From the NCBI RefSeq assembly GCF_014656215.1, contig NZ_BNBZ01000002.1, positions 310,001-374,000 on the forward strand: 64,000 nt of DNA, in the 5' to 3' direction. The notes under the pieces were generated by a model. It ran no database searches and had not been told where the DNA came from. It saw only the letters and a list, made by a program, of their open reading frames with translations. Positions 49,473-59,300 of the stretch are shown piece after piece (the stretch's first letter is position 1; each line of letters opens with the position of its first letter). The position numbers and the translations under genes were made by a program. The stretch comes from Streptomyces zaomyceticus. GTDB lineage: Bacteria; Actinomycetota; Actinomycetes; Streptomycetales; Streptomycetaceae.

Positions 49473-50033
49473 ATGACCGACGACCTCCTGAACGGTGGCG
49501 CCGTCGGCGCGACGGTATGGCTGACCGGCCTGCCCAGCGCGGGCAAGACCACGATCGCGCTGACCGCGGCCGCCGAACTCCGCTCCGCCGGACACCGGAC
49601 ACACATCCTCGACGGCGACGAGCTCCGCGCCCACCTGACGGCCGACCTCGGTTTCTCCCGCAGGGACCGGGAGGAGAACGTGCGCCGCATCGGCTACGTC
49701 GCCGAGCTGCTCGCCTCCCACGGGGTGACGGTCCTGGTACCCGTCATCGCCCCGTACGCCGACACCCGCGCCTCCGTGCGCGAGCGTCACGAGGCCGCCG
49801 GCACCGCGTATGTCGAGGTGCACGTGGCGACACCGGTCGACGTGTGCGCCGCCCGCGATGTGAAGGGCCTGTACGCCAGACAGGCGAGGGGCGAGCTGTC
49901 CGGACTGACCGGCGTCGACGATCCGTACGAGCCGCCGGCCGCACCGGACCTGCGGATCCCGGCGCACGAACAGAGCAGGGCGGAATCGGCGCGGGCGCTG
50001 GTCGCGCTGCTGCGGAAGAAGGGACTGGCATGA
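49473..50033 (+). CDS. cysC: Adenylylsulfate kinase
   Basis: 186 aa. P-loop GLPSAGKTT, LDGDELRAHL, GFSRRDREENVRRIGYVA, PVIAPYADTRASVRE and DVKGLYARQARGE are diagnostic. It phosphorylates APS to PAPS, the donor for sulfotransferases. ATG 49473 lies 8 bp after the LnmK-like gene. Overlap with cysD as ATGA shows a PAPS-synthesis cassette. Confidence 0.95.
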   Translation: MTDDLLNGGAVGATVWLTGLPSAGKTTIALTAAAELRSAGHRTHILDGDELRAHLTADLGFSRRDREENVRRIGYVAELLASHGVTVLVPVIAPYADTRASVRERHEAAGTAYVEVHVATPVDVCAARDVKGLYARQARGELSGLTGVDDPYEPPAAPDLRIPAHEQSRAESARALVALLRKKGLA

Positions 50034-50965
50034 CGACGGCGACGACAGCGACCGGGCGAACCGACAACCCGTGCACCCAGACCCACGCCGACGTACTGGA
50101 GTCGGAGGCGGTGCACATCTTCCGCGAGGTGGCGGGTGAGTTCGAGCGGCCGGTGATCCTCTTCTCCGGCGGCAAGGACTCCATCGTCATGCTGCACCTC
50201 GCACTGAAGGCGTTCGCACCCGCCCCCGTGCCGTTCGCGCTGCTGCACGTGGACACCGGACACAACTTCCCCGAGGTCCTCGAGTACCGGGACCGTGTGG
50301 TGGCGGCCCACGGCCTGCGGCTCCATGTGGCGTCCGTACAGGACTACATCGACCGCGGTGTGCTCAAGGAGCGCCCCGACGGAACCCGCAACCCGCTGCA
50401 GACGCTGCCGCTGACGGAGAGGATCCGCTCGGAGCGGTTCGACGCGGTCTTCGGCGGCGGCCGCCGCGACGAGGAGAAGGCCCGCGCCAAGGAACGGGTC
50501 TTCAGCCTCCGGGACCAGTTCTCGCAGTGGGACCCGCGCCGCCAGCGCCCCGAACTGTGGCAGCTCTACAACGGCCGACACGCCCCGGGCGAACACGTAC
50601 GGGTCTTCCCGCTGTCCGACTGGACCGAGCTGGACGTGTGGCAGTACATCGCCCGCGAGGGCATCGAGCTGCCGGAGATCTACTTCGCCCATGAGCGCGA
50701 GGTCTTCCGGCGTTCGGGGATGTGGCTGCCGGTGGGCGACTGGGGCGCCCCGAGCGACGGCGAGACCGTCGAGAAACGACGCGTGCGCTACCGCACCGTC
50801 GGTGACATGTCCTGCACCGGCGCGGTCGACTCCGACGCGGTGACCCTGGACCAGGTGATCGCGGAGATCACCGCGTCCCGGCTGTCCGAGCGGGGCGCGA
50901 CGCGCGCCGACGACAAGCTCTCCGAGGCCTCCATGGAGGACCGCAAGCGCGAGGGGTACTTCTGA
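50030..50965 (+). CDS. cysD: Sulfate adenylyltransferase subunit 2
   Basis: 311 aa of the PAPS-reductase-like ATP pyrophosphatase fold. The PP-loop is FSGGKDSIVML, followed by HVDTGHNFPEVLEYRD, FGGGRRDEEKARAKERVFS, FPLSDWTELDVWQYI and the C-terminal DRKREGYF, all typical of CysD. With CysN it forms APS from ATP and sulfate. The extreme N terminus is a variable Thr/Ala stretch. Confidence 0.96.
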   Translation: MTTATTATGRTDNPCTQTHADVLESEAVHIFREVAGEFERPVILFSGGKDSIVMLHLALKAFAPAPVPFALLHVDTGHNFPEVLEYRDRVVAAHGLRLHVASVQDYIDRGVLKERPDGTRNPLQTLPLTERIRSERFDAVFGGGRRDEEKARAKERVFSLRDQFSQWDPRRQRPELWQLYNGRHAPGEHVRVFPLSDWTELDVWQYIAREGIELPEIYFAHEREVFRRSGMWLPVGDWGAPSDGETVEKRRVRYRTVGDMSCTGAVDSDAVTLDQVIAEITASRLSERGATRADDKLSEASMEDRKREGYF

Positions 50966-50967
50966 GC

Positions 50968-52299
50968 ATGACCAGGACCACCGAACTCCCGGCCCCCACC
51001 CTGCTGCGGTTCGCCACCGCCGGCTCCGTCGACGACGGTAAGTCCACCCTGGTGGGACGGCTGCTGTACGACTCCAAGTCGGTGCTGGCCGACCACCTGG
51101 AGGCCGTCGAGCGGGCATCGGCCGGCCGCGGCCAGGAAGCGCCCGACCTCGCCCTGCTCACCGACGGGCTGCGCGCCGAACGGGAACAGGGCATCACGAT
51201 CGACGTCGCCTACCGCTACTTCGCCACCCCGAGGCGACGGTTCATCCTGGCCGACACACCCGGGCACGTGCAGTACACCCGCAACATGGTCACGGGCGCT
51301 TCGACCGCCGACCTGACCGTGATCCTGGTCGACGCCCGCAACGGGGTCGTCGAGCAGACCCGCCGGCACGCCGCCGTCGCCGCGCTGCTGCGCGTTCCGC
51401 ACGTCGTCCTCGCGGTCAACAAGATGGACCTGGTCGGCTACCGCGAGCCGGTCTTCGCCTCGATCGTGGCGGAGTTCACGGCGTACGCGGCCGGTCTCGG
51501 CATCCCCGGGGTCACCGCGATCCCGATCTCGGCCCTGGCCGGGGACAACGTGGTGGAGCCGTCGGCGGTCATGGACTGGTACAGCGGCCCGACGGTGCTG
51601 GAACACATCGAGACGGTTCCGGTCAGCCGCGAACTCGCCCACGGCCGGGCACGGCTGCCGGTGCAGTACGTCATCCGCCCCCGGACCGCCGCACACCCCG
51701 ACTACCGCGGCTACGCGGGCCGGATCGCGGCCGGATCCCTCCGTGTCGGCGAGCCGGTCACGATCCTGCCGTCCGGCCGTACGACGAGGATCTCCGGCAT
51801 CGACCTGCTGGGCAGGCGGGTCGACACCGCCTGGGCCGGGCAGTCGGTGACCGTCCTGCTGGAGGACGACATCGACATCTCGCGCGGTGACCTGATCGTC
51901 CCGACGACGGACGCCCCGGCGACCACCCAGGACATCGAGGCGACCGTCTGCCACGTGGCCGACCAGGCACTGACCGTCGGACACCGGGTGCTGCTCAAGC
52001 ACGGCACCCGCACGGTCAAGGCGATCGTCGAGGACATCCCCTTCCGGCTGGACCTCGACGACCTGTCCCTGCGCACCCACTCCGGCCGGCTCCTGGCCAA
52101 CGACATCGGCCGCGTCAGGATCCGTACCGCCGAGCCGCTGCCCGTCGACCCGTACGCCGACTCGCGCCGCACCGGCTCCTTCATCCTGATCGATCCCGGC
52201 GACGGCACCACCCTGACCGCGTGCATGGCCGGCGAGTCCTTCCTCGCTCCCGCACCGGCCGACGGCTCCGCCGCCACCGCCGACGGCTGGGACTTCTGA
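50968..52299 (+). CDS. cysN: Sulfate adenylyltransferase subunit 1 (GTPase)
   Basis: 443 aa, EF-Tu-like GTPase. G1 is AGSVDDGKST, G2 EREQGITIDVAYR, G3 DTPGHVQYTRNM, G4 NKMD, then beta-barrel domains. No CysC domain is fused; cysC is separate two genes upstream. It drives CysD by GTP hydrolysis. It is the last gene of the rightward operon, 2 bp after cysD, and converges on the region-D NRPS. Confidence 0.96.
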   Translation: MTRTTELPAPTLLRFATAGSVDDGKSTLVGRLLYDSKSVLADHLEAVERASAGRGQEAPDLALLTDGLRAEREQGITIDVAYRYFATPRRRFILADTPGHVQYTRNMVTGASTADLTVILVDARNGVVEQTRRHAAVAALLRVPHVVLAVNKMDLVGYREPVFASIVAEFTAYAAGLGIPGVTAIPISALAGDNVVEPSAVMDWYSGPTVLEHIETVPVSRELAHGRARLPVQYVIRPRTAAHPDYRGYAGRIAAGSLRVGEPVTILPSGRTTRISGIDLLGRRVDTAWAGQSVTVLLEDDIDISRGDLIVPTTDAPATTQDIEATVCHVADQALTVGHRVLLKHGTRTVKAIVEDIPFRLDLDDLSLRTHSGRLLANDIGRVRIRTAEPLPVDPYADSRRTGSFILIDPGDGTTLTACMAGESFLAPAPADGSAATADGWDF

Positions 52300-52300
52300 C

Positions 52301-52315
52301 CCGGGGAAGTCCCGG
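52301..52315. terminator. Small hairpin between cysN and the convergent NRPS
   Basis: CCGGG-GAAGT-CCCGG is the only structure in the 28-bp convergent gap. It is weak as a terminator. Confidence 0.3.
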
Positions 52316-52327
52316 CCGTCGTGCCGC

Positions 52328-55300
52328 TCAGCGTCCCTCCGGCCCCTCCGCGGCCCGGCCGGACAGCACCTTGCCGATGGTGACGAGCGGAGCGGGATCC
52401 AGCATCTCGTAGTGGCCGCACGCGAGGTCGAAGGCCGAGAGGCGCCCGCCGCCGTACGCCCGCCAGGCGTCCGGGGCGGCGCCCGGACCGTCCGACGCGG
52501 CCCGGAAGTGGAGCACGTCCACCCCGCGCGTCCGCACCGGGGGCGTCCGCAGCGCGTCCACCGCCGACCGCACGGCGATCCGCGCGCCCTCCACCGCCCG
52601 CTCCCCGAGCAGCGCGATCTGCTCCGGTGGCGTCCCGTCCGCGGCGAACCCGGCCGACCCGGCCACGTGCCGGTGCGTCTCCTCCCAGTCCGGCAGACCC
52701 TCCTCGGGCGCCGGGTACGAATCGAGCAGGGCCACGAACTCCACGGCGTGCCCCGACTCCACCAGCTCGGCGGCGACGCCGTACGCGAGGGTGCCGCCGA
52801 CCGACCAGCCGAGCAGCCGGTACGGTCCCTCCGGCTGCACCTCCCGGATCCGCCGCGCGTACTCCCGCACCAGTTCCTCCGGCTTGCGCGCACCACCCTC
52901 CGGATCGGAGAGGCTCGGAGACTGCAGCCCGTACAGCGGCACGTCCGGATCCAGGTGGGGCAGCAGCCTGGCGTACGGCCAGGCGAGCCCGCTCGCCGCG
53001 TGCACCGCGAACAGAGGCTTCAGCCGTCCCCCGGTCCGCAGCGGCAGCAGCACGTCCAGGCCGGAGCCGTCTCCCTCACCGTCGAGCCTGCGCGCCAGGG
53101 CGGCCGGAGTCGGCGCCTCGAACAGGGCACGGACGGTCAGCTCGGTGCCCAGGACCGCGCGCACCCGGCTCACCAGCCGGGTCGCCAGCAGGGAGTGCCC
53201 GCCCATGTCGAAGAAGCCGTCGTCCGGGCCGACCCGGTCCACCCCGAGCACCTCGGCGAACAGCGCGCACAGCGGTTCCTCGTGAGCGTGCTCCGCTCCT
53301 CGTCGTACGGCGGCGCCGTACGTGGGAGCAGGCAGCGCCGACCGGTCCAGCTTGCCGTTCGGCATCCGGGGGAACCGGGGCAGCTGCACCACGGCGGAGG
53401 GCACCATGTGGTCCGGCAGCGAATCCCGGACGAAGCGCCGCAGCTCCGCGGCGTCGAGCACCGTCCCGGGGTCGGCCGTCACGGCGTACGCCACCAGCCT
53501 GCGGTCGCCCGGCCGGTCCTCCCGTACGACCGCGACGGCCTGCGCCACGTCCTCGTGCCGCAGCAGGGCGGCCTGCACGTCGCCGAGTTCGATCCGGAAG
53601 CCACGGACCTTCACCTGGCCGTCGAGCCGGCCCAGATACTCCAGCTGCCCGTCGGCCCGCCACCGCACCTGGTCGCCCGTGCGGTACATGCGGCCGCCGG
53701 GCTCGCCGAACGGGCAGGCCACGAAGCGCTCCGAGGAGAGTGCCGGCCGGTTCAGATAGCCTCGGGTGACGCCCGCGCCGGCGATGTACAGCTCTCCCCG
53801 CTGCCCCTCGGCGACCGGCAGCAGCCATGGATCCAGCACGTACACCCGGGCGTTGGGCACCGGTCGGCCGATCGGCGGATCGCCGACCGCAGTGTTCTCG
53901 GTGTTCTTAGTGTCCTCGGCGTCCTCAGTGTCCTCGGTGTACTCGCCGCCACTGCGCCACCAGGTGGAGTAGGTGGTCGCCTCGGTGGGGCCGTAGATGT
54001 TGGTGACCGCGCAGCCGGGCACCCGCTCGAGCAGCTCCCGCAGCAGGGCGCCCGGCACCGCCTCCCCGCCGAGCACCACGTGGCGTGCCGAGACCTCGAA
54101 GGCACCGCCCGCCAGCATGCTCGCCGTCGCCGAGGGAACGCCGCTGACCAGGCTCCCCTCCCAGCCGTCCCGTTCCAGCAGCGCGAACAGGTCGTCGACC
54201 AGCTCCAGATGTCCGCCGAGCGCCAGGGTGGTGAGAATCTCGAAGATCGACACGTCGAAGCTGAGCGAGGTGGAGGCCAGCACCCGTGCCATGCCGTCGG
54301 CGCCGAAGTGGTCCTCGACCGTCGCCACGAAGTTGACGGCGTTCGCGTGCTCGACGACCACCCCCTTGGGGACGCCGGTGGTGCCGGAGGTGTAGATGAC
54401 ATAGGCGGGATGCCGGGGGAGAAGCGGTCCCCGCCGCTCCGCGTCCACGACGTCCGTGTCCTTCTGCTCCTCGACGCGCCGCACCACGGCGGGATCGTTC
54501 AGGACGAGCGCGGCCGCGCCCTCCGGCAGCACACCCCGGGTCTCCCCGGTGACCACCGCGAGCCGGGGCCGTGCGTCGGCGAGCATCCGCGCCACCCGGT
54601 CGGCCGGGTAGCGCACGTCGACCGGCACATAGGCGGCACCGGCCTTGAGCACGGCGAGCAGGGCGACGACCATGTCCGCGGTCCTCGGCAGCGCCAGCGC
54701 CACCCGGGTCTCCGGCCCCGCGCCCTCGGCGATCAGCACCCGCGCCAGACGGTTCGCCCGGCGGTTGAGCTCCTCGTGGCCGAGGGTCAGGCCCCGGTGC
54801 GTGAGGGCGGGCCGGAGCGGGATCCGCGCGGCACGCGCCTCGATCAGGTCGGTCAGCGTGGCCGCCGCCACCGGACGGGCGGTGGCGTTCCACTCCTCCA
54901 GCGTCCGCAGGCGCTCGGCGTCCGAGAGGACCGGCAGACCGCCGACCGCGCGGTGCGGATCCTCGGCGATCGCCTCCAGGATCGCTTCGAGCCGCTCGGC
55001 GATCCCCTCCACCATTCCGCGCCCGAGCAGATCGGGGCGGAAATCGAGCCGTACGCCCAGCTCGTCTCCCGGGGTGCAGATCAGGGAGAGCGGGTAGTGG
55101 GTGGCGTCGAACCCGGCGACATCGACGAGCAGCGCCTCGCCGAGCCGACGACTGCCCGAGCCCATCGGGTAGTTGTCGAAGACGGTCGTGGTGTCGAAAA
55201 GGGTCGCGAAGCCGGTCTGCTGCCGGATCTCCGTCAGCCCGACGTGATGATGCTCGAACAGGTCGAGCTGCTCGTCCTGGATCCGTTCGAGCAGGTCGAG

Positions 55301-56311
55301 CAGCGTGTCCCGCGGGTCCATCCGCACCCGCGCCGGAACGGTGTTGATGAGCAGCCCGACCATGGTCTCGATGCCGTCGACCTCGGCGGCCCGCCCCGAC
55401 ACCGTCATCCCGAACAGCACGTCGCTCTGACCGGTCAGCTGCCGCAGCACCAGCCCCCAGGCCACCTGCATCACGGTGCCGAGGGTGACGCCCGCCTCCC
55501 GCGCCCGGTCCGTCAGCGCGGCGGTGCGCGCGGCGGACAGCGAGCGCGTCACCCGCTCGGGGACGACCGTACCCGTGCCCCGCGCCCCCGGAGCCACCAG
55601 CGTCGGCCCCTCGATCCCGGAGAGCGCCTCGGCCCAGGCATCCCGGGACCACTCCGGCTCGACCTCGCCGAGCCAGTCCAGATAGGAGGTGTACGAGGGG
55701 GCGGCCGGCAGCGGACGGGTCGCCCCGTCGGCTCCGGCGTCGTACAGCCGGAACAGCTCGTCGAGCAGGATCGAGACGGACCAGCCGTCCAGAATGATGT
55801 GGTGGTTCGTCAGCGCGAATCGCCACCGGGTCTCGCCGAGACGGATCAGCAGGAAGCGGACCAGCGGCGGCCTGGCGGTGTCGAAGCGCCGCCCCCGCTC
55901 CTCCTCGACGAGCCGCGCGGCCTCGGCCTCCCGGTCGTCGGGGGCGGTCCCGGCGAGGTCGGCCGTTCGCCAGTCCAGCTCGACCCGGGGCACCACGAAC
56001 CGTACGGGCGCGCCCGACGCGTCCGTACGGAACCCCGAGCGCAGGCTGTCGTGCCGGTCCTGGAGCGCCTGGCAGACCTCCCGGAGCAGAACGGGGTCGA
56101 CCGGCCCCTCGAAGTCCAGTGCCAGTTGGGTGGTGTAGATGTCCTGGCCGTCCGAGTCGAACGCCGTGTGGAAGAAGAGCCCCTGCTGGAGCGGCGCCGG
56201 CCTCGACGTCCCCTCACGGACGTCCTCGTGACCGTCCTCGGGGCCGCTCGCCCGGCCGTACTCCCGGCCGTCCTCCTGGCCGTGTTCATGGGTGCGGTCT
56301 GGTGCGGTCAC
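52328..56311 (-). CDS. Nonribosomal peptide synthetase, C-A-PCP-TE (termination module)
   Basis: 1327 aa, GTG start at 56311 overlapping the stop of the upstream NRPS (GTGA). A short charged N-terminal tract (EDG/EDV repeats) precedes C with [10 protein letters not shown] near residue 172. As it follows an epimerase module it should be DCL-type. The A domain has [10 protein letters not shown] near 640 and an unusual Thr/Glu/Asp repeat insert after YGPTE. Its pocket code by eye is DVFSVGITYK, which I cannot assign. The PCP (MGGHSLLA) is near 1040, and the TE from about 1100 has GWSVGG near 1170 and a final GHYEML His. It releases the region-D peptide. Confidence 0.95.
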   Translation of the reverse strand: MTAPDRTHEHGQEDGREYGRASGPEDGHEDVREGTSRPAPLQQGLFFHTAFDSDGQDIYTTQLALDFEGPVDPVLLREVCQALQDRHDSLRSGFRTDASGAPVRFVVPRVELDWRTADLAGTAPDDREAEAARLVEEERGRRFDTARPPLVRFLLIRLGETRWRFALTNHHIILDGWSVSILLDELFRLYDAGADGATRPLPAAPSYTSYLDWLGEVEPEWSRDAWAEALSGIEGPTLVAPGARGTGTVVPERVTRSLSAARTAALTDRAREAGVTLGTVMQVAWGLVLRQLTGQSDVLFGMTVSGRAAEVDGIETMVGLLINTVPARVRMDPRDTLLDLLERIQDEQLDLFEHHHVGLTEIRQQTGFATLFDTTTVFDNYPMGSGSRRLGEALLVDVAGFDATHYPLSLICTPGDELGVRLDFRPDLLGRGMVEGIAERLEAILEAIAEDPHRAVGGLPVLSDAERLRTLEEWNATARPVAAATLTDLIEARAARIPLRPALTHRGLTLGHEELNRRANRLARVLIAEGAGPETRVALALPRTADMVVALLAVLKAGAAYVPVDVRYPADRVARMLADARPRLAVVTGETRGVLPEGAAALVLNDPAVVRRVEEQKDTDVVDAERRGPLLPRHPAYVIYTSGTTGVPKGVVVEHANAVNFVATVEDHFGADGMARVLASTSLSFDVSIFEILTTLALGGHLELVDDLFALLERDGWEGSLVSGVPSATASMLAGGAFEVSARHVVLGGEAVPGALLRELLERVPGCAVTNIYGPTEATTYSTWWRSGGEYTEDTEDAEDTKNTENTAVGDPPIGRPVPNARVYVLDPWLLPVAEGQRGELYIAGAGVTRGYLNRPALSSERFVACPFGEPGGRMYRTGDQVRWRADGQLEYLGRLDGQVKVRGFRIELGDVQAALLRHEDVAQAVAVVREDRPGDRRLVAYAVTADPGTVLDAAELRRFVRDSLPDHMVPSAVVQLPRFPRMPNGKLDRSALPAPTYGAAVRRGAEHAHEEPLCALFAEVLGVDRVGPDDGFFDMGGHSLLATRLVSRVRAVLGTELTVRALFEAPTPAALARRLDGEGDGSGLDVLLPLRTGGRLKPLFAVHAASGLAWPYARLLPHLDPDVPLYGLQSPSLSDPEGGARKPEELVREYARRIREVQPEGPYRLLGWSVGGTLAYGVAAELVESGHAVEFVALLDSYPAPEEGLPDWEETHRHVAGSAGFAADGTPPEQIALLGERAVEGARIAVRSAVDALRTPPVRTRGVDVLHFRAASDGPGAAPDAWRAYGGGRLSAFDLACGHYEMLDPAPLVTIGKVLSGRAAEGPEGR
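53880..53945 (-). repeat. 9-bp simple-sequence repeats encoding a TED-rich insert in the A domain
   Basis: Imperfect GTCCTCGGT-type units encode a run of Tyr/Thr-Glu-Asp triplets between motif A5 and the VPNARVYV strand. This insertion is absent from the other A domains in the window and looks like recent slippage expansion in a surface loop. Confidence 0.75.
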
Positions 56312-59300
56312 GCCGTCTCTCCCGGTTCGCCGGTGCAGGTGGTCAGGGTCTCCAGAGCCTCGAACCAGGCGTCGGCCAGGGCCTCCACCCGGGCTCTCTC
56401 CAGCAGGGCCTTCGGATACGCCCAGCCGACGTGGAGCTCCGGCCGGTCCCCGCGGTCGTGGACGACCACGGACACCTCCATGAGATGTGTCAGGGGCATC
56501 TCGGGGTCACCGCCTCCGGAGACCGCCCCGGCCTCCGGCGCCAGGCTCCAGTCCGCCGCCTCGGGCCGGTCGAACCGGCCCAGGTAGTTGAAGAGGATCT
56601 GCGCCCGGGGCCCCGCCCGCAGCACGGGCGCGGTCTCCGGATGGAGATGACGCAGCAGACCGAAGCCGAGCCCCTTGTCCGGCATGCTTCCGAGCTGCTC
56701 CTCCACGGCCCGCACGGTGCCCTCCGGATCGTCCGGCCGCCCCGCGAGCCGTACGGGGAACATGCTGGTGAACCACCCCACGGTCGACGACAGGTCGAGG
56801 CCGTCGGCGATCTCCTCGCGGCCGTGCCCCTCCACCTCGACGAGGAACGGCGCGCCGTCGCAGTCCGCCGGGCGGCCGGGGGCGTCCTCGGATCCGGATG
56901 TCGGGCGCCAGCGCCCCACGGCCGTGCTCAGCGCACCGAGCAGCACCGCGTTCACGCCGACGCCCAGCCGGGCGGGCACGCGGGCCAGGAGCGGCTCCGT
57001 CCGGTCGGCGGGAAGGACACGGGTGACGATGTGCTTCGAGCCCTCCACATCTCGGGCGGCCACGAGATCGGCGCCGGGAAAGAGATCGCGCGCGCCCTCG
57101 AAGAGACCCAGCCAGAAGGGGAGTTCGGACGCCCGCCCGCGTGCCTCGCGCTCCAGACGGCGTCCCCAGTCGGCGAACGACACGGGCGTGAAGTCCGGCC
57201 CCGCCGTCCGAGGGGCGGCCCCGGTGCTCAGGTCCTCCAGGAGGATCCGCCACGAAACGCCGTCCACGACGAGGTGGTTGATCATCAGGAGCAGCCGGCC
57301 GTCCCGGCCGGGACCCGCGTCGAACCAGACCGCCTGGAGCATGGTCCCCTCGCCGGGCGCCAGTCGCCGCCGGGCCGCCTCCGTCCCGGTACGGATCAGG
57401 TCCGCGAGTTCCCCCGCCGTGCGACCGGCCGTGTCGAACCGTACGACGAGCCCCGCCGCGTCGACGGCACCGCGCGGCAGTACCTCGAGCCGCCACGCGG
57501 GGGTGCGCGTCAGCCGTGTCCGCAGGGCGTCGTGCCGGTCGACCAGCGACTTCAGCAGCGCCCGCAGCCCCGGCAGGGTCAGCTCGGCCGGGGTCCGGAC
57601 GAGCACGGACTGGTGGAAGCCGTCGACGGGGCCACCCCGCTCGCGCTGCCAGTGGACGATCGGGGTGAGCGGCACGTCGCCGGCGGTCGTCATGTCACCG
57701 ACGGTCGTCACCTCGCGGGCGGACGGCACCTCGTCGGCCGACGGCGCCGGGGCGGGTGCGGTCGCCGCGCCCGCCTTGGGCGGCCGAGCCTTCGCGTGGA
57801 CGGCCAGTTCGGCGACGGTGCGGTACCGGAAGACGTCCCGGGTGGAGATGGCCAGCCCTCGTGAACGGGCCCGGGACACCAGCCTGATCGACACGATGCT
57901 GTCGCCGCCGAGTGCGAAGAAGTCGTCCTCGACACCGACGGCGGGCCGTCCGAGGACAGCCGCGAACAGTTCGCAGAGGAGCCTCTCCGCAGGGGTGCTC
58001 GGCTCCCGGGCCGCGCCGGCGGGGGAGACGGGACCCCGCGGTGCGGGCAGAGCGGAGCGGTCGAGCTTTCCGTTCGGCGTGAGCGGCAGCCCGTCGGGAA
58101 GCACGACGACGGCGGGGACCATGTACGGCGGCAGCAGCTGCCGCGCCCACTCGGTGAGCGAGGGGTCGAGGTCGTCGGCGGCGCCGGTGGCCGGGACGGG
58201 GGCGACATAGGCGACGAGCCGGCGCTCGCCCGGCCGGTCCTCACGCACCACGACGGCACTGCGGGTCACACGGTCGTGCCGGTCGAGGACCGCCTCGATC
58301 TCGCGGGGTTCGATGCGGAAGCCGCGTATCTTCACCTGGTCGTCGGCGCGCCCGAGGAAGTCCAGTTCCCCGTCGGGGGTCCACCGGACCAGATCGCCGG
58401 TCCGGTAGAGGCGGGCGCCGGGCGGACCGTAGGGATCGGCGACGAACCGCTCGGCGGTCTGCCCCGGCCGCCCGAGATAGCCCCGGGCCACGCCGGCACC
58501 CCCGATGTACAACTCGCCCGGCACGCCCACGGCCACCGGCCGCAGCGCCTCGTCCAGGACGTACACCCGTGTGTCGCCCAGCGGGGAGCCGAGCGGCGGG
58601 TGTTCCGCGTTGTGCGGGCCGATCGGGGCCGCGAGGGACCAGATGGTCGTCTCGGTGGGGCCGTACACATTGGTGACCTCGGCGGCCAGGCCGACGAGAC
58701 CGCCGGCCAGGGCGGGAGGCAGCGCCTCGCCCCCGACGAGGACGCGCAGCCCCCGGACCGCGTCGGGGATCCCGGCCACGAGGCCGGACCACAGGGAGGG
58801 GGTCGCCTGGACGGCGGTGACTCCGTGCCGTCCGATCAGCCGGCCGAGAGCGTGCGGCTCGCGCACCTCGTCGGGAGAGGCGAGGACGACCGCGGCCCCG
58901 TCGATCAGCGGCAGGAGCAGCTCCAGATGGGCGATGTCGAAGGCGACGGTCGTCACGGCGAGCAGGCGGTCGGTGGGGCCGAGCGGCAGCCGGTGCCGCA
59001 TGGCGGCCAGCAGATGGGCGAGATTGCGGTGGGTGACCGCGACCCCCTTCGGCCGGCCCGTCGAACCGGAGGTGTAGAGGACGTACGCGGTGCTGTCGGC
59101 CGGGATCGCCGCGTGCGGGATCGGGTCTTCCGCATCGTTCCCCGTGCCGGCCCCGGCCCCGTTTCCGCCCACGTCGGCGAGTGCGGAGCCGAGCCCGGGG
59201 TCGTCCGGGGCGAGCCAGTCGTCGGTGCCGAGCGCGTCGCGGGTGGCGCGGTCCGCGAGCACCAGGAGCGGAGCGGCCTCGGACAGCACCGCTGCCACCC

